Shown here piece after piece: positions 7,250 through 16,470 of a stretch of DNA of 38,190 bases (positions within the stretch are counted from its first letter, which is position 1; each line of letters starts with the position of its first letter). The notes beneath the pieces were generated by a model. The model ran no database searches and was not told where the DNA came from. It saw nothing but the letters and a program-made list of their open reading frames with translations. This stretch comes from Cnuella takakiae. GTDB lineage: Bacteria; Bacteroidota; Bacteroidia; Chitinophagales; Chitinophagaceae. The position numbers and the translations under genes are program-made. The stretch is taken from assembly GCF_001953305.1 (NCBI RefSeq), contig NZ_MTFE01000010.1:5388923-5427112 (forward strand), read 5' to 3'.

Positions 7250-8377
7250 TCATTTGTCCTTGCCACCAAATAAACTACCCAGGAAACCTTTTTTCTTTTT
7301 TTGCTCCAGCACTTTCACCTTTATGATCTGAATGGCTCTTTTATCATCCAAAGAAAATTGCACCTGCTCAATTTGTGCACCCTTCCTACGCATCATATCC
7401 CTGCAAAAAGGGCCGATGTTTACCAGCATGGGTTTACCTTCCTCCTGCACCTTGGTACTTTCACCATAATCCAGGTAGGGGTATAGTTCAGAAAGTTCCT
7501 TGGCTCCCGCAATCACTTCAATCAATTGATCTTTAAATGTCCCAGGGTCCATTGCTTTTTTGGGCGTTTTCCCGCCCTCTGCCTGCTCTTGTCCGCCGGA
7601 TGGCACACTGACTCCTGGTGTGTTGGCTGGTTCCAGTTTTTCAAACGGGTTTTCACCACCAGCACTTCCCGCTGGAATGGATGGCAGTCCACCCATATCA
7701 CTGTTGCCAGCTCCAGGAAAAGCCTCGGCAGCTATATCAGCTTTAATGGTGACCATCTTTACCCTAACCTTACGGGGATCGTTGTCCAGTTTGAGATGCA
7801 CCTTATAAGTTCCCGGATTGGGAAAATGAAAGACAGCCACCGTACCATACTGCGCCGAATCACTACTTTCCAGCAACCGCCACTCATACCTTTTGGCAGG
7901 CACATTAGTGATCCCGTAAAAGTGCACCAGGTCGCCTACTTTAGGTTTGACGGGCTCTTCCAAAATATCAATCTCCACACTGGCACTTTGATTTAAAAAT
8001 GAAAGGTTGCGCACAGAAACAAACTGTTCGTAGGTACAGCCGCCTGGCAGGTAGGCCACCACCCGGTAGTTTCCGTCTCTGACAAACTGGTGTATCACCC
8101 TATTGCCTTTTAGCACACCAGTGCCATCATCAAAGTTCCAAATTGCCTGCCCGCTAGCCGCATTTACGGAGAACTGCACCATGGTTTTGGGCTTTCGTAC
8201 GGCCACTCCCGTTTCCTGCTTTCCATCTACCGTAACCTGCAAGGCAGCACAATTTCGTTTGCCCAAACTTTTGAAACCCAACAACAACATACTCAATAAA
8301 AGAGTGACGCCCATCACCAGCCAAACACGGCGGTCCAGGCGCATCAGTTTACCGGAGAAATTGGGATGGTTGTGCAT
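7250..8377 (-). CDS. tssP: Membrane-anchored PKD-domain protein, TssP-like
   Basis: The 375-residue protein has a short cytoplasmic N-terminus, one transmembrane segment (about 19-36, VWLVMGVTLLLSMLLLGF) and a large periplasmic part. A PKD/Ig-like domain is visible at about 60-125: IWNFDDGTG followed by HQFVRDGNYRVVAYL, the classic WxFDDG...HxFxxxGxYxV pattern. A second Ig-like repeat follows at about 138-205, ending FHFPNPGTYKVHLKL. A Pro/Gly-rich linker and a conserved C-terminal domain complete it. It is placed between tssO and the FHA gene. In Bacteroidota T6SS the membrane complex consists of TssN, O, P, Q and R, and this architecture and position fit TssP best. The TssP name is an inference; membrane anchor and PKD domain are seen. 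Confidence 0.6.
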   Translation of the reverse strand: MHNHPNFSGKLMRLDRRVWLVMGVTLLLSMLLLGFKSLGKRNCAALQVTVDGKQETGVAVRKPKTMVQFSVNAASGQAIWNFDDGTGVLKGNRVIHQFVRDGNYRVVAYLPGGCTYEQFVSVRNLSFLNQSASVEIDILEEPVKPKVGDLVHFYGITNVPAKRYEWRLLESSDSAQYGTVAVFHFPNPGTYKVHLKLDNDPRKVRVKMVTIKADIAAEAFPGAGNSDMGGLPSIPAGSAGGENPFEKLEPANTPGVSVPSGGQEQAEGGKTPKKAMDPGTFKDQLIEVIAGAKELSELYPYLDYGESTKVQEEGKPMLVNIGPFCRDMMRRKGAQIEQVQFSLDDKRAIQIIKVKVLEQKKKKGFLGSLFGGKDK

Positions 8378-8391
8378 AAATCAGATTGGAA

Positions 8392-8823
8392 TTATTGTTG
8401 CAGGTAGCCGCGTTCTGTTTCCAGGTCCTTGGCTTTAGCCTTGGCTTCGTTCAGGTTGCTGAACTGCTGGTACACCAAGTCGTATAATTGGTTATCCGGA
8501 TCGGGGTTTTCGTTGGCTAAACGGTTTAAATCGGCAAGCTTTCTATCTACTCTCCGCCTGGTTACATAGCAGGGCTCATTGCCAGAATCGTAACCTGCCA
8601 GGGCCTCTAAAGTTCCCTGCATGGCCAGTCCAAATTTTTCGGCGAAAGCGTTCTCGGCTTCCATAAAAGCAATCCGCTCCCTTAGCTTTTCATTTTGTTT
8701 ACTGGGTACCCTGATACTAAAAAATACAACGGCCATGATGGTGGCCACTGTAAGCAGGAACACCAGCAAGAAGTTCATAAAGGCACTATTGCGTTCGGCC
8801 CTATTCAATGGTTTCATAAGCAT
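8392..8823 (-). CDS. tssO: T6SS membrane complex protein TssO
   Basis: The 143-residue protein has a short cytoplasmic N-terminus with the pattern MKPLNRAERNSAFMNF, one transmembrane helix (about 17-36) and a periplasmic helical, probably coiled-coil region (40-143). This matches the Bacteroidota TssO family in length, in the LNRxERxxAFxxF start and in topology. TssO belongs to the T6SSiii-specific inner-membrane complex that replaces TssJLM. The gene follows tssK closely (52 bases) and precedes the TssP-like gene by 14 bases. Two in-frame ATGs exist (8823 and 8817); the second gives the more usual MKPLNR start. Confidence 0.82.
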   Translation of the reverse strand: MLMKPLNRAERNSAFMNFLLVFLLTVATIMAVVFFSIRVPSKQNEKLRERIAFMEAENAFAEKFGLAMQGTLEALAGYDSGNEPCYVTRRRVDRKLADLNRLANENPDPDNQLYDLVYQQFSNLNEAKAKAKDLETERGYLQQ

Positions 8824-8875
8824 TCATTATTGGCTTACAAATTATCTTTCGAATTTTAATTATATACGGGATCAA

Positions 8876-10048
8876 TTATCCAAACCGTTTCAGCTTGCTT
8901 CCTCCTACCGGTGCTTCATCGATAGCTTCCTCTTTTACAAATACAATGGGTCTTTCCTTTTCCTTTTTCTTATCGATCATATCCAACTGGCTAAGGGTGC
9001 CAAACAACTTGTTCATCACTTTTACAAATACTGCGGCCTCGGATATATTTTTATTCACATCGTTATGATCGTACTTCATATTGGCAATACTTGATAGCAT
9101 GCTTTCCAGCTCACCGGGATTGAGGTCGCACCAATTGCCCATATAACCCATCAGTTCATCCTTACCCGATCCGATACGCAGGTCAATGGTGTTGCGAATG
9201 ACCCGGGCCAAACTTGCCAGCGTATAGAAAAGTGCGGAAGGAGAATCATAAAGCAGGGTCCACCTGGCAGCACTAAGGGCCTGGCCCAGGTATAGGATTA
9301 CCCGGTCGCAGAGGAATTGCACCAACTCCACTATCCGGCCCTGCTGGCTTTTCTGAAAGATCTTTTGTACCGTTTTGCTGCAATGCCGTTCAAGTGCCGC
9401 CAGAAAGCCATCCACCTCTCCAAGCAGGGACACCAGCTCGGGATGGGCATGTACCGCATAACAGGGCGGAATAAAATAATCTTCCACATTTACTTCGCCG
9501 TTGGAAACAAAAAGTTTACCCACCGCAAGTGCATAAGGGTATTGGGCAAATTGTTTCATCTGGGTAGCACTCAGCAGCTCGAAGGAATAGGTGGGTATGA
9601 CGTACTGGTGCCGGGGCGGATCCGCATAAGGGTCAAGCGGCCCTGCAGGCTGTGTAACAAAGGGGTTGACCACCAGGAGCAGGTACCACTCCAATTCATC
9701 GGTAAGCGGCGAAAAGGGCAGGGTGAAACTGGGTCTTTCGCTTTCGCTTGCCGCAACCGAAGAACCAAAAGCTGGTAAAGCTATCCGCACCCCTCCCGGT
9801 GTGATGGCCTGGCAGGCATCTACCACAACCTGAATGGCCCCGGTATTGTCCAGTGAAATCTTTGCAGAAAAGTTTGTTTCACCTGCCAATGTTGGCGGCA
9901 ATATGCCATAGCGATATGGAGAAAGGTTGAGTGCAGCAATGTCAGCCATAGCATCTTTAACCGCATTATTCTGATCAATAAAATGATCCTTATTGATCTT
10001 CATGCCATCTTTCCAGTTCACAAACTGGTATCGTTGCCGGTCTCTCAT
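8876..10048 (-). CDS. tssK: T6SS baseplate protein TssK
   Basis: The 390-residue protein has the TssK N-terminal signature VNWKDGMKINKDHF (residues 10-23), equivalent to the VxWxxGMxLxPQHF of proteobacterial TssK, followed by the beta-rich shell domain. TssK joins the baseplate wedges (TssF/G/E) to the membrane complex through its C-terminal part; in Bacteroidota the membrane partner is TssN/TssO rather than TssL. The start codon overlaps the stop of tssN in an ATGA (10045-10048), so the two are translationally coupled. It is slightly shorter than proteobacterial TssK (about 440). The C-terminal tail ends in basic residues (GGSKLKRFG). Confidence 0.85.
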   Translation of the reverse strand: MRDRQRYQFVNWKDGMKINKDHFIDQNNAVKDAMADIAALNLSPYRYGILPPTLAGETNFSAKISLDNTGAIQVVVDACQAITPGGVRIALPAFGSSVAASESERPSFTLPFSPLTDELEWYLLLVVNPFVTQPAGPLDPYADPPRHQYVIPTYSFELLSATQMKQFAQYPYALAVGKLFVSNGEVNVEDYFIPPCYAVHAHPELVSLLGEVDGFLAALERHCSKTVQKIFQKSQQGRIVELVQFLCDRVILYLGQALSAARWTLLYDSPSALFYTLASLARVIRNTIDLRIGSGKDELMGYMGNWCDLNPGELESMLSSIANMKYDHNDVNKNISEAAVFVKVMNKLFGTLSQLDMIDKKKEKERPIVFVKEEAIDEAPVGGSKLKRFG

Positions 10049-10950
10049 GAAAGCTGCTTTTCGGGTTGGTTAAAAAGAAACTGTTGCGGGGTTGTACGTT
10101 CACAAACCACAATCGTGTTTTCCTGTATGCTGTTTTCCCGGATGGTAAATTCCGGGTTCAGCACTTTCACACCTTCATACCATTTTCCCCTGGTATGCAA
10201 AACCCATCCTTCCGGCTCATAATTATCATCCTTGAAAACAATAGCTGTCCTGGGGTTCCGGTCATTATAATCGGAGATGAAGTGGTATAAAAAATCTCCC
10301 AGTTTCATGGTCTCCGGCACTTTAGCCCGGAAATAAGTTTTCTTGAGCTCGCCAGGCGTCTTCGTCAGTTCAAGGCCCACTACCAATAAGCGCTCTTGGG
10401 TTATATCATCGGGATAAACAGGCGGATTGTTTAAAGGATAGGTCCATGATGGATAAAGGGTTGGAGGAATAGCATAGGCTGCCAGGAAACTGTGCCAGGT
10501 AAACATGGGAACAACAAACAGCAAAGCGCTCAGCAAAACAGGGTAAAAAAGGAAATAAGGATCAAGCACAAAGAACTGCACCAAGGCAAAAATGCCTGAA
10601 GAAAAAATTACCAGCGTAAGTGCCAGGACGGATGCAGCTAATAACAGCCGGAAATTGCCCCCCTTCACTGCAGACCGGTGGCGGCGGAGCACATAACGAT
10701 TATGCACCATGCCTGCCATTAGGAAGATAAAGCCAATAAGCCAAAAAAGAACAAATGGATCCTGCACCCAATAACTACAGGCTAGCGCAAGCAGCGTTGT
10801 GAGCAATACCTGCAGTAAAGCATAGCCAAATAATGTGCGGCCGTTTACAGCGAGCATACCGCACAACCGGGCAGCCACTACCGCCAGGATGATGGCGCAT
10901 AAAAAGATGATTCCAACAACGATCAAAAAAAGCTTTTGCGATTGTTCCAT
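10045..10950 (-). CDS. tssN: T6SS inner-membrane protein TssN
   Basis: The 301-residue protein has five hydrophobic segments in its N-terminal half (about 7-27, 41-60, 66-82, 101-127 and 133-153), then a cytoplasmic domain (about 180-301) that includes TYFRAKVPETMKLGDFLYHFISDYN and a WVLHTRGKWYEG segment. This polytopic membrane plus soluble-domain layout is typical of TssN, the Bacteroidota-specific T6SS inner-membrane component that is thought to dock the baseplate. The overlap with tssK fits that partnership. Start is the ATG at 10950. A 134-base gap containing a GC hairpin separates it from tssC. Confidence 0.85.
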   Translation of the reverse strand: MEQSQKLFLIVVGIIFLCAIILAVVAARLCGMLAVNGRTLFGYALLQVLLTTLLALACSYWVQDPFVLFWLIGFIFLMAGMVHNRYVLRRHRSAVKGGNFRLLLAASVLALTLVIFSSGIFALVQFFVLDPYFLFYPVLLSALLFVVPMFTWHSFLAAYAIPPTLYPSWTYPLNNPPVYPDDITQERLLVVGLELTKTPGELKKTYFRAKVPETMKLGDFLYHFISDYNDRNPRTAIVFKDDNYEPEGWVLHTRGKWYEGVKVLNPEFTIRENSIQENTIVVCERTTPQQFLFNQPEKQLS

Positions 10951-11057
10951 ACCATAACAGCTTTTGCAACAACCAATTCAAGTGATGATACTACCTTGCT
11001 AACGCTTTAAACCTCCAGGGCCGCAGCCAATTTGCACAGCTGCATACCCGGAGGCTG

Positions 11058-11074
11058 CCGGCAACCGGTGCCGG
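11058..11074 (-). promoter_or_regulatory. GC-rich hairpin directly after tssC
   Basis: A 6-bp stem (CCGGCA at 11058-11063 with TGCCGG at 11069-11074) starts about 10 bases past the tssC stop on the minus strand. It is not followed by a T-run, so it looks more like a transcript-stabilising or attenuating element than an intrinsic terminator. It would separate highly expressed tssB-tssC from tssN-tssK. Confidence 0.35.
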
Positions 11075-11084
11075 AACAAAACAA

Positions 11085-12452
11085 TTATTGTTGTTTGAAC
11101 TGGGCCTTCCACTCCTCCCCATCATCACCCTTGTACCCATCCAACATCACCAGGAAACTCTTGGCCGGAAAGAAAGGAGTGATATGGATGTCAACAAAAA
11201 TGCGATCCTTCTGATCTTCGTCCCGTTCAAAGCGGATGATCTGGAACTTCTCGATCAGTTTATCGGGTCCTTGTATGCCATCCAGGAATTTCACAATCTG
11301 GGAGCGCAGGTTGCGTTCCAGCTTGGTATTCCACAACTCAAATGCACGCCGGTTGAGAAAGTCGGAAAGCACCTTGGCAATAAAATCGAATACCCGCACT
11401 ACCGAGTAAGTTTTCATACCCAGGTTGTCGCCAGTAAAAAGGGTTTTCGCAGAGAAAGGCATCACCCTGCCCCACTCGCCCACCAGCGGCACGAGGCCTA
11501 CGTTTTCCAATTCAGAGATATCACCTTTCTGCTGATCAAACCGCACAGCCTCCACTTCATCAAGCAAGCCATAAGTTTTTCCGGCCACAGGTTGCGACAT
11601 TTTGGTGCAATACATTTTTCCCGCCAGAGCAGCCGACCCGGGAACATAAAGGTCTTCCTCTTCTCCCACTTCCGATTTCCGGCCACGTCCTACCAGGTAG
11701 TTGCAGGTCATTATCACGTTGGCTTTGTGGGGATCGGCACTGGTAAGGTCTTCGCCATTGAACATGCTTAGGGCCTCCGCCGGACTTTCGGCATTCACAA
11801 AATCAGTAACCAGCATCACCTTGTTTTCATAGGCCATTTTGGACCATTTATCCAGCACCATGTTCGATCCCAAGTAACCAGGAATTACCATCAGCGAATA
11901 GTTCTGGCGCATATCCAGTTTGTCATACCGCTTTTTCAATTCGGCTGCTGCAAACTCGATAAACTGCGGATCGTCTGTATCCTTCAATTTTTCCAAAGCA
12001 GCGTTCATGATCACAACGTTCTTCAGCTTGGGGGTTTCTGTATTTTTATAAAACTGGTGAACTGTGCGATAAGCTTCCTCCAGTTCGCGGGTTTCCTGCA
12101 AGGTTTTCTTCAGGTTGCTCTTCAACAAAACTTCCGCTGCACCCGCCTTTTCGTTAGCGGTGATGGCCATTGTACCCGACGACTGCCCGTTGGCAAGCAG
12201 GTCAACCCACATCTGTATTCGCTTACGCAGCTCGGCACGTTGTGCTTTCTTGCTCGATTCCTTGAAAATGTTTCGCTTTGCTTTGCGTGCAGGATTTAGA
12301 TTATCTACACCGTCAACAACAGACTCAAGAAAATCAAACCCGCCCTGCTTGCTGAGTGCGGAAAGCGCGTTTTCAAGAGAGGGCACATCAAGCACCTGTT
12401 GCTCGGCTACTGCCTGCGGTTGCATATTCAATTCATTAGCTTCTCCAGCCAT
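11085..12452 (-). CDS. tssC: T6SS contractile sheath large subunit TssC
   Basis: The 455-residue protein is the large sheath subunit of Bacteroidota type, a little shorter than proteobacterial TssC (about 490). Visible family features are the N-terminal helical region that pairs with TssB (about 15-110), the segment YSLMVIPGYLGSNMVLDKWSKMAY (a divergent form of the TssC core beta-sheet region) and the C-terminal part with DNLGMKTYSVVRVFDFIAKVLSDFLNRRAFE and FVDIHITPFFPAKSFLVMLDG, which is the usual TssC C-terminal strand region. TssB and TssC form the helical sheath that contracts to drive the Hcp tube. It follows tssB by 44 bases in the same operon. No signal peptide; cytoplasmic. Confidence 0.92.
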   Translation of the reverse strand: MAGEANELNMQPQAVAEQQVLDVPSLENALSALSKQGGFDFLESVVDGVDNLNPARKAKRNIFKESSKKAQRAELRKRIQMWVDLLANGQSSGTMAITANEKAGAAEVLLKSNLKKTLQETRELEEAYRTVHQFYKNTETPKLKNVVIMNAALEKLKDTDDPQFIEFAAAELKKRYDKLDMRQNYSLMVIPGYLGSNMVLDKWSKMAYENKVMLVTDFVNAESPAEALSMFNGEDLTSADPHKANVIMTCNYLVGRGRKSEVGEEEDLYVPGSAALAGKMYCTKMSQPVAGKTYGLLDEVEAVRFDQQKGDISELENVGLVPLVGEWGRVMPFSAKTLFTGDNLGMKTYSVVRVFDFIAKVLSDFLNRRAFELWNTKLERNLRSQIVKFLDGIQGPDKLIEKFQIIRFERDEDQKDRIFVDIHITPFFPAKSFLVMLDGYKGDDGEEWKAQFKQQ

Positions 12453-12496
12453 GACTTAAGTTTTTGGGTTTAATATTTCAGTTAACTACAGTTGAA

Positions 12497-12997
12497 TTAT
12501 TCATGCTCCATTATTTCTAACTCAAGCACGAGCGCTTTTAATGCATTGACCAGCGCAGCTTTCGATTCCGGGTTATTGACAACGTTCTGCAGTGTTTTAT
12601 TTGAGCCCAACTGCTTTGCAATACGCAGGTAAGCATCCTGCTCCAGACTCAGGTTCTTCAAAAATCCACTTTGATTGATCAGGCTTTTGGTATCAAAATC
12701 AGCAAGCCCTTTGAAGCGGAAATTTTCTTTTAAGGTGCTGCCATCTTCCTTATCGAGCTCCACGTCAATATTGGGTTGGAAATGCTCGAATACCTGTTCC
12801 ACTGTTTGCAGGCCTTCCACAAGCCCAGGCTTTTCCGGCGGCTCATTGGTAAGCTTTTGTATGAACAGTGTTTTGTTGGGAGAGATCTCAACGAACCCTT
12901 CACCCATAGGGTCCGGTGCCAGTATGGTAGTGGCGATTCCTGGTTTCACTTGTGCCATAAGTTGTATTTTATTGTTTTGGTTAAAGCTTATTGTCAT
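12497..12997 (-). CDS. tssB: T6SS contractile sheath small subunit TssB
   Basis: The 166-residue protein is the small sheath subunit. Typical TssB elements are the segment FEHFQPNIDVELDKEDGSTLKENFRFKGLADFD (residues about 70-103), matching the family pattern of a beta strand followed by LxFxSLxDFxP, and the C-terminal helical part with LAYLRIAKQLGSN-like and NALKALVLELE sequences. The start at 12997 overlaps the clpV stop in an ATGA, suggesting coupling. A later ATG at 12958 (MAQVKPGIATTI) is also possible and removes 13 residues of low family likeness. TssB interlocks with TssC in the sheath and carries the ClpV recognition element in some systems. Confidence 0.88.
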   Translation of the reverse strand: MTISFNQNNKIQLMAQVKPGIATTILAPDPMGEGFVEISPNKTLFIQKLTNEPPEKPGLVEGLQTVEQVFEHFQPNIDVELDKEDGSTLKENFRFKGLADFDTKSLINQSGFLKNLSLEQDAYLRIAKQLGSNKTLQNVVNNPESKAALVNALKALVLELEIMEHE

Positions 12998-15462
12998 TCA
13001 ATGTTCCAGGACAGCGTTTCCTGTTCCAGTTGTACCCGCACCGTACTGCCTTTTCGGAGCGTACCTGCAACGATGTATTTGGAAATGGGTCTACGCAATT
13101 GGTTACGGATGACACCGGAGATCTGCCGGGCACCATATCTGGGTGTAAAACCATTCAGTGCCAAATACTTTTTCGCTTCTTCCGACACATGCAAATTGAT
13201 TCCCTGTTTGTCCAATGCTTCCAATAGTCCCCGCATCTGTATCTCCAGTATGCGCACGATATTGTCCTCCCGGATGGGCGAAAAAGGCACGATCTCAGTA
13301 AGCCTGGCCAGAAACTCGGGCCTGAAATACCTGGCCATCAGCTCCATCAGTTTAGCTGATGAAGGCACTTCATCTGCACTGAACTGCTCGGCAATCCATT
13401 CGCTGCCTATATTGGAAGTGAAGATGATGAGGGCATTGGAAAAATCGCCTTCTTTTCCCAAGCGGTCATGCATATGTCCTTCATCCAGAATTTGCAAAAA
13501 AGTATCAAATACTGAAGGGTGCGCTTTTTCTATTTCATCAAACAACAAAACGGAATAAGGCTTTTGCCGGATTTTGTTCACCAGCATGCCGCCTTCTTCA
13601 TAACCTACATAGCCAGGAGGTGCGCCATACAATAATGCCGCTGAATGTTCTTCCTTGAACTCGGACATATCGAAGCGGATCATGGCTTTTTCATCCAGAA
13701 ACAAAAATTCAGCTAGGGATTTGGCAAGCTCCGTTTTACCCGTTCCGGTAGGTCCCAGAAAAAAGAAGGAACCAATGGGTTGCCCCTTTTTGTTGAGTCC
13801 GCTGCGCGACTCCAGAATAGCGTCGCACAAAGCTTTTACCGCGTAGTCCTGTCCCACAACCCTGCGTTTAAGAAATGCATCCATGTGCAGCAGTTTCTCC
13901 TGCTCCTGGGCCTGTATTTTGCCCATGGGGATACCGGTTTTATAAGATACAACAGCTGCTATGTCCTCCCTGCTCACGTTGGCTTTCCCATCATCGGCAT
14001 GCCTTAGCAGTTCCGACAGGCTGCGCGACAGGTACTGCTCCAGTTCTTCAGCGCTTTCCAGTTTATCCGTTTGCGTTGCATCGTCCAGCTTTCCCAGCAA
14101 AACGGGGCTGATCTTGTTGTGCAACACGGAAATCAGCCACTGGTACTCCTGCATTTTTTCTGCATCGTCGCCGGCGGCATCGGCTTTTAAAGTATCAAAC
14201 TGGTTTGTTAACTCCAGGAGTTCTTGCTTATTTGTTTGCACCATCAGCTTGATGGCAGCCATGGTGCCATCCAGCAGGTCTATTGCAGCATCAGGCAGGC
14301 GGCGGCCTTTCAGGTACCGCTTCGACAAGCGCACGCAATCGCCAATTGCGTCTTTGTCGATGCTTAGCTGGTGGTGCTCCTCAAATTTGGGTGCTAAGCC
14401 ACGCACCATTTTCTCTGCCGATACTTCGTCGGGTTCAGCTACTTGCACCACTTCAAAGCGGCGTACAAAGGCCTGGTCCGTTTCTATGAATTTTCGGTAT
14501 TCGTCTGTGGTAGTGGCACCAATTACTGTTAGTTCGCCCCTCGCCAGTTCGGGCTTGAGCAGGTTGGCCGCACCACTGCCAATGCCACCCGATTTATTAT
14601 CCAGCAATATATGGATCTCGTCAATGAACAGAAGGGCCTTGGGTTGTTGCTTGATCTCCTTAATGATGTTCTTAAGCCGGTCTTCCACCTCGCCCTTGTA
14701 CGAGGCACCGGCCACCAACGCACCCAGGTCCAGTTCATACAAGAGGGAGCCCGCAATCTGCGGCGGTACTTTTTGCTGCACAATGTCCAGGGCCAGTCCG
14801 TCAATCAGTGCGGTCTTACCCACACCCGCCTCACCGGTGATGATCACATTGGGCTTGGTGCGTCGGCAAAGTATTTCCAGCATCATCCGGGTTTCCCTGT
14901 CCCTGCCCACAATAGGATCAGTTTTACCCTCCTTCGCCAACGCTGTACGTTCGATACAATACTTAAATAACGCCCCATTTGCGGCAGGTTTGCTTTCGGG
15001 TGCATTGGCACTAAGCGCCTGTTGTATCTCGGTTGTCTGGATATAATCTTCCAGTATTTCTTTTTCTTTTACAGGAAATGATTTAAGCTGATCGCTGCTG
15101 AAAGCCACACCTGGCTTAGCTATTGCTGCCAAAACAAGGATAGGAGAAATGGAATCCTGGCCCATGCGGATGCGCAGGAGTTCGGCTTCCTCGAACAAGG
15201 CGCGCACCTTATCGTCTCCACTGATCAGCTCTTTTACCCTTGAAGATTTGGGATGCTCTTCCATGCGGATCTCGGCCCACTCCAGTATATATCCGGGGTC
15301 TTTGCCAATGGCCTGTAAGAAACTCTTCAGGCCAACATCCTTGTGCAATAAGGCACGCAGGAGATGCGCAGGATAGAAGTATTCATTTTGATACTCCTTT
15401 GCCAATGACTGGGCGATTTCAACCGCCACTCTCATGGATTCATTCAGTTGAAGCGAGGGCAT
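12994..15462 (-). CDS. tssH: T6SS sheath-recycling AAA+ ATPase ClpV (TssH)
   Basis: The 822-residue Clp/Hsp100 ATPase has a Clp N-domain (about 1-145) and two AAA+ modules. First module: Walker A GEAGVGKT at 210-217, Walker B DEIH at 281-284. Second: Walker A GPTGTGKT at 570-577, Walker B DEIEKAHP at 642-649. A shortened middle domain (about 405-490) lies between them. ClpB has a longer middle domain and about 860 residues; the shorter middle domain and the position beside tssB-tssC identify ClpV. It unfolds contracted TssB/TssC sheath so subunits can be reused. It is the first gene of the minus-strand block, facing the divergent tssE gene. The final four bases overlap tssB. Confidence 0.94.
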   Translation of the reverse strand: MPSLQLNESMRVAVEIAQSLAKEYQNEYFYPAHLLRALLHKDVGLKSFLQAIGKDPGYILEWAEIRMEEHPKSSRVKELISGDDKVRALFEEAELLRIRMGQDSISPILVLAAIAKPGVAFSSDQLKSFPVKEKEILEDYIQTTEIQQALSANAPESKPAANGALFKYCIERTALAKEGKTDPIVGRDRETRMMLEILCRRTKPNVIITGEAGVGKTALIDGLALDIVQQKVPPQIAGSLLYELDLGALVAGASYKGEVEDRLKNIIKEIKQQPKALLFIDEIHILLDNKSGGIGSGAANLLKPELARGELTVIGATTTDEYRKFIETDQAFVRRFEVVQVAEPDEVSAEKMVRGLAPKFEEHHQLSIDKDAIGDCVRLSKRYLKGRRLPDAAIDLLDGTMAAIKLMVQTNKQELLELTNQFDTLKADAAGDDAEKMQEYQWLISVLHNKISPVLLGKLDDATQTDKLESAEELEQYLSRSLSELLRHADDGKANVSREDIAAVVSYKTGIPMGKIQAQEQEKLLHMDAFLKRRVVGQDYAVKALCDAILESRSGLNKKGQPIGSFFFLGPTGTGKTELAKSLAEFLFLDEKAMIRFDMSEFKEEHSAALLYGAPPGYVGYEEGGMLVNKIRQKPYSVLLFDEIEKAHPSVFDTFLQILDEGHMHDRLGKEGDFSNALIIFTSNIGSEWIAEQFSADEVPSSAKLMELMARYFRPEFLARLTEIVPFSPIREDNIVRILEIQMRGLLEALDKQGINLHVSEEAKKYLALNGFTPRYGARQISGVIRNQLRRPISKYIVAGTLRKGSTVRVQLEQETLSWNIE

Positions 15463-15846
15463 GTATAATGGTTTTACCCGGGCTATTTAAACCCTGGTGT
15501 TAGCAAATGCCATTCTGAACATTAAATCCGGTAATTGCAGTTAGCTTTTCTTTATTCTGTTGTAATCAATAATTCCACTGGCTACGAACACAGCGTACGA
15601 AAATGCGTATTCAGGGGGTAAGGAGCACCCGAAGGTGTAAGGCTTTCAGTAAAGGAAAGAAGTTATAGGAGTACGTTTAAGGCAAGGGAGATTTATCTAG
15701 AAGTAAGTTAAAGAATAATGATGGCAAAAAGCAAAATAAATTAATATTTTTAATCAACTGAGTTACAGCATTACGCATATATAGAAGCAGAAGTTTAACA
15801 AGCCCCGATTTTTATCCTGCTACCTAAAGCATTCGATTCGCTCCGT
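15463..15846. promoter_or_regulatory. Divergent control region between clpV and tssE
   Basis: In these 384 bases no gene is seen. The two T6SS blocks start from here in opposite directions (clpV leftwards, tssE rightwards), so promoters for both must lie inside. The stretch 15715-15790 is AT-rich, including an ATTAATATTTTTAAT-like run at about 15740-15755. I could not fix -33/-7 boxes with confidence. Region identity is inferred from gene layout. Confidence 0.6.
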
Positions 15847-16344
15847 ATGATGCACCTCTTTATACAAGCGCAAAACAATAACCATTCACTGCTTAATACC
15901 CAGCGTATGCAGCAACGCAACTACCGCATCCCGATTAAAACGGACGTTATCATGAAAGGGCACGACCTGCCAACCTGCGACCTGGATAGTTCCATCAAAC
16001 GCAACCTCGACCTGATTATCATGACCCGTTTTGGTGAGCACCGTTGCGACCCAACTTATGGGTGCGAAATATGGGACCTCGATTTCGAACTGATTGTAAG
16101 CGCCCGCTTGTGGGAAGAAAAGCTCCGGCAGTCGCTGCTGCGCTCCATTGGCACCCACGAATACCGACTGGCGAATATCGACATCACCGTATCCATCTCG
16201 GACATTGAACGGTTCAACCCCTACAAACATACCGTGGAGATCAAAAAAAGAGTGGACATCGGGGTAAGCGGTGTAATCAAACAAACAGGCGAGTCCTTTC
16301 TTTTCCAAACCAATTTGTTCCTGAGCCCTTTGTCGGTTGATTGA
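15847..16344 (+). CDS. tssE: T6SS baseplate protein TssE (gp25-like)
   Basis: The 165-residue protein belongs to the GPW/gp25 family. The core reads SSIKRNLDLIIMTRFGEHRCDPTYGCEIWDLDFE, matching the gp25/TssE pattern of an I..NL..LL.T..GE...P.YG..I section, with EHR in the position of the EPR motif of proteobacterial TssE. The C-terminal DITVSISDIERFN...VEIKKRVDIGVSGVI is the family beta-sheet. TssE forms baseplate wedges with TssF and TssG and nucleates the sheath. The first ATG is 15847, but family members usually begin about 10-15 residues before the conserved segment, so the ATG at 15907 (MQQRNYRIPIKTD) is an alternative. First gene of the plus-strand block. Confidence 0.88.
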   Translation: MMHLFIQAQNNNHSLLNTQRMQQRNYRIPIKTDVIMKGHDLPTCDLDSSIKRNLDLIIMTRFGEHRCDPTYGCEIWDLDFELIVSARLWEEKLRQSLLRSIGTHEYRLANIDITVSISDIERFNPYKHTVEIKKRVDIGVSGVIKQTGESFLFQTNLFLSPLSVD

Positions 16345-16372
16345 AAGCCTTTGCGCAGGTCGCATTGAAAGG

Positions 16373-16398
16373 ACGTGGAGGAGCAGAGGAGTGAAAAA
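16373..16398. repeat. Purine-rich dispersed repeat behind tssE
   Basis: The sequence ACGTGGAGGAGCAGAGGAGT followed by GAAAAA resembles the copies at 18361-18397 and 19430-19462. It begins 29 bases after the tssE stop. All three copies share a GCAGAGGAGTNAAA or GCAAAGAGATGAAA core. Confidence 0.55.
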
Positions 16399-16470
16399 TA
16401 GACACCTCTTAATCAGCCCGATGAATTTTCAATAATTCATTATTCTGGTACCAACACATAACCACACACC

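Noticed and set aside
13961-15046. A 361-codon open frame on the plus strand opposite clpV
   Set aside because: It is the antisense shadow of clpV, with a Ser-rich and Leu-rich composition of the kind that arises from the opposite strand of a real gene.
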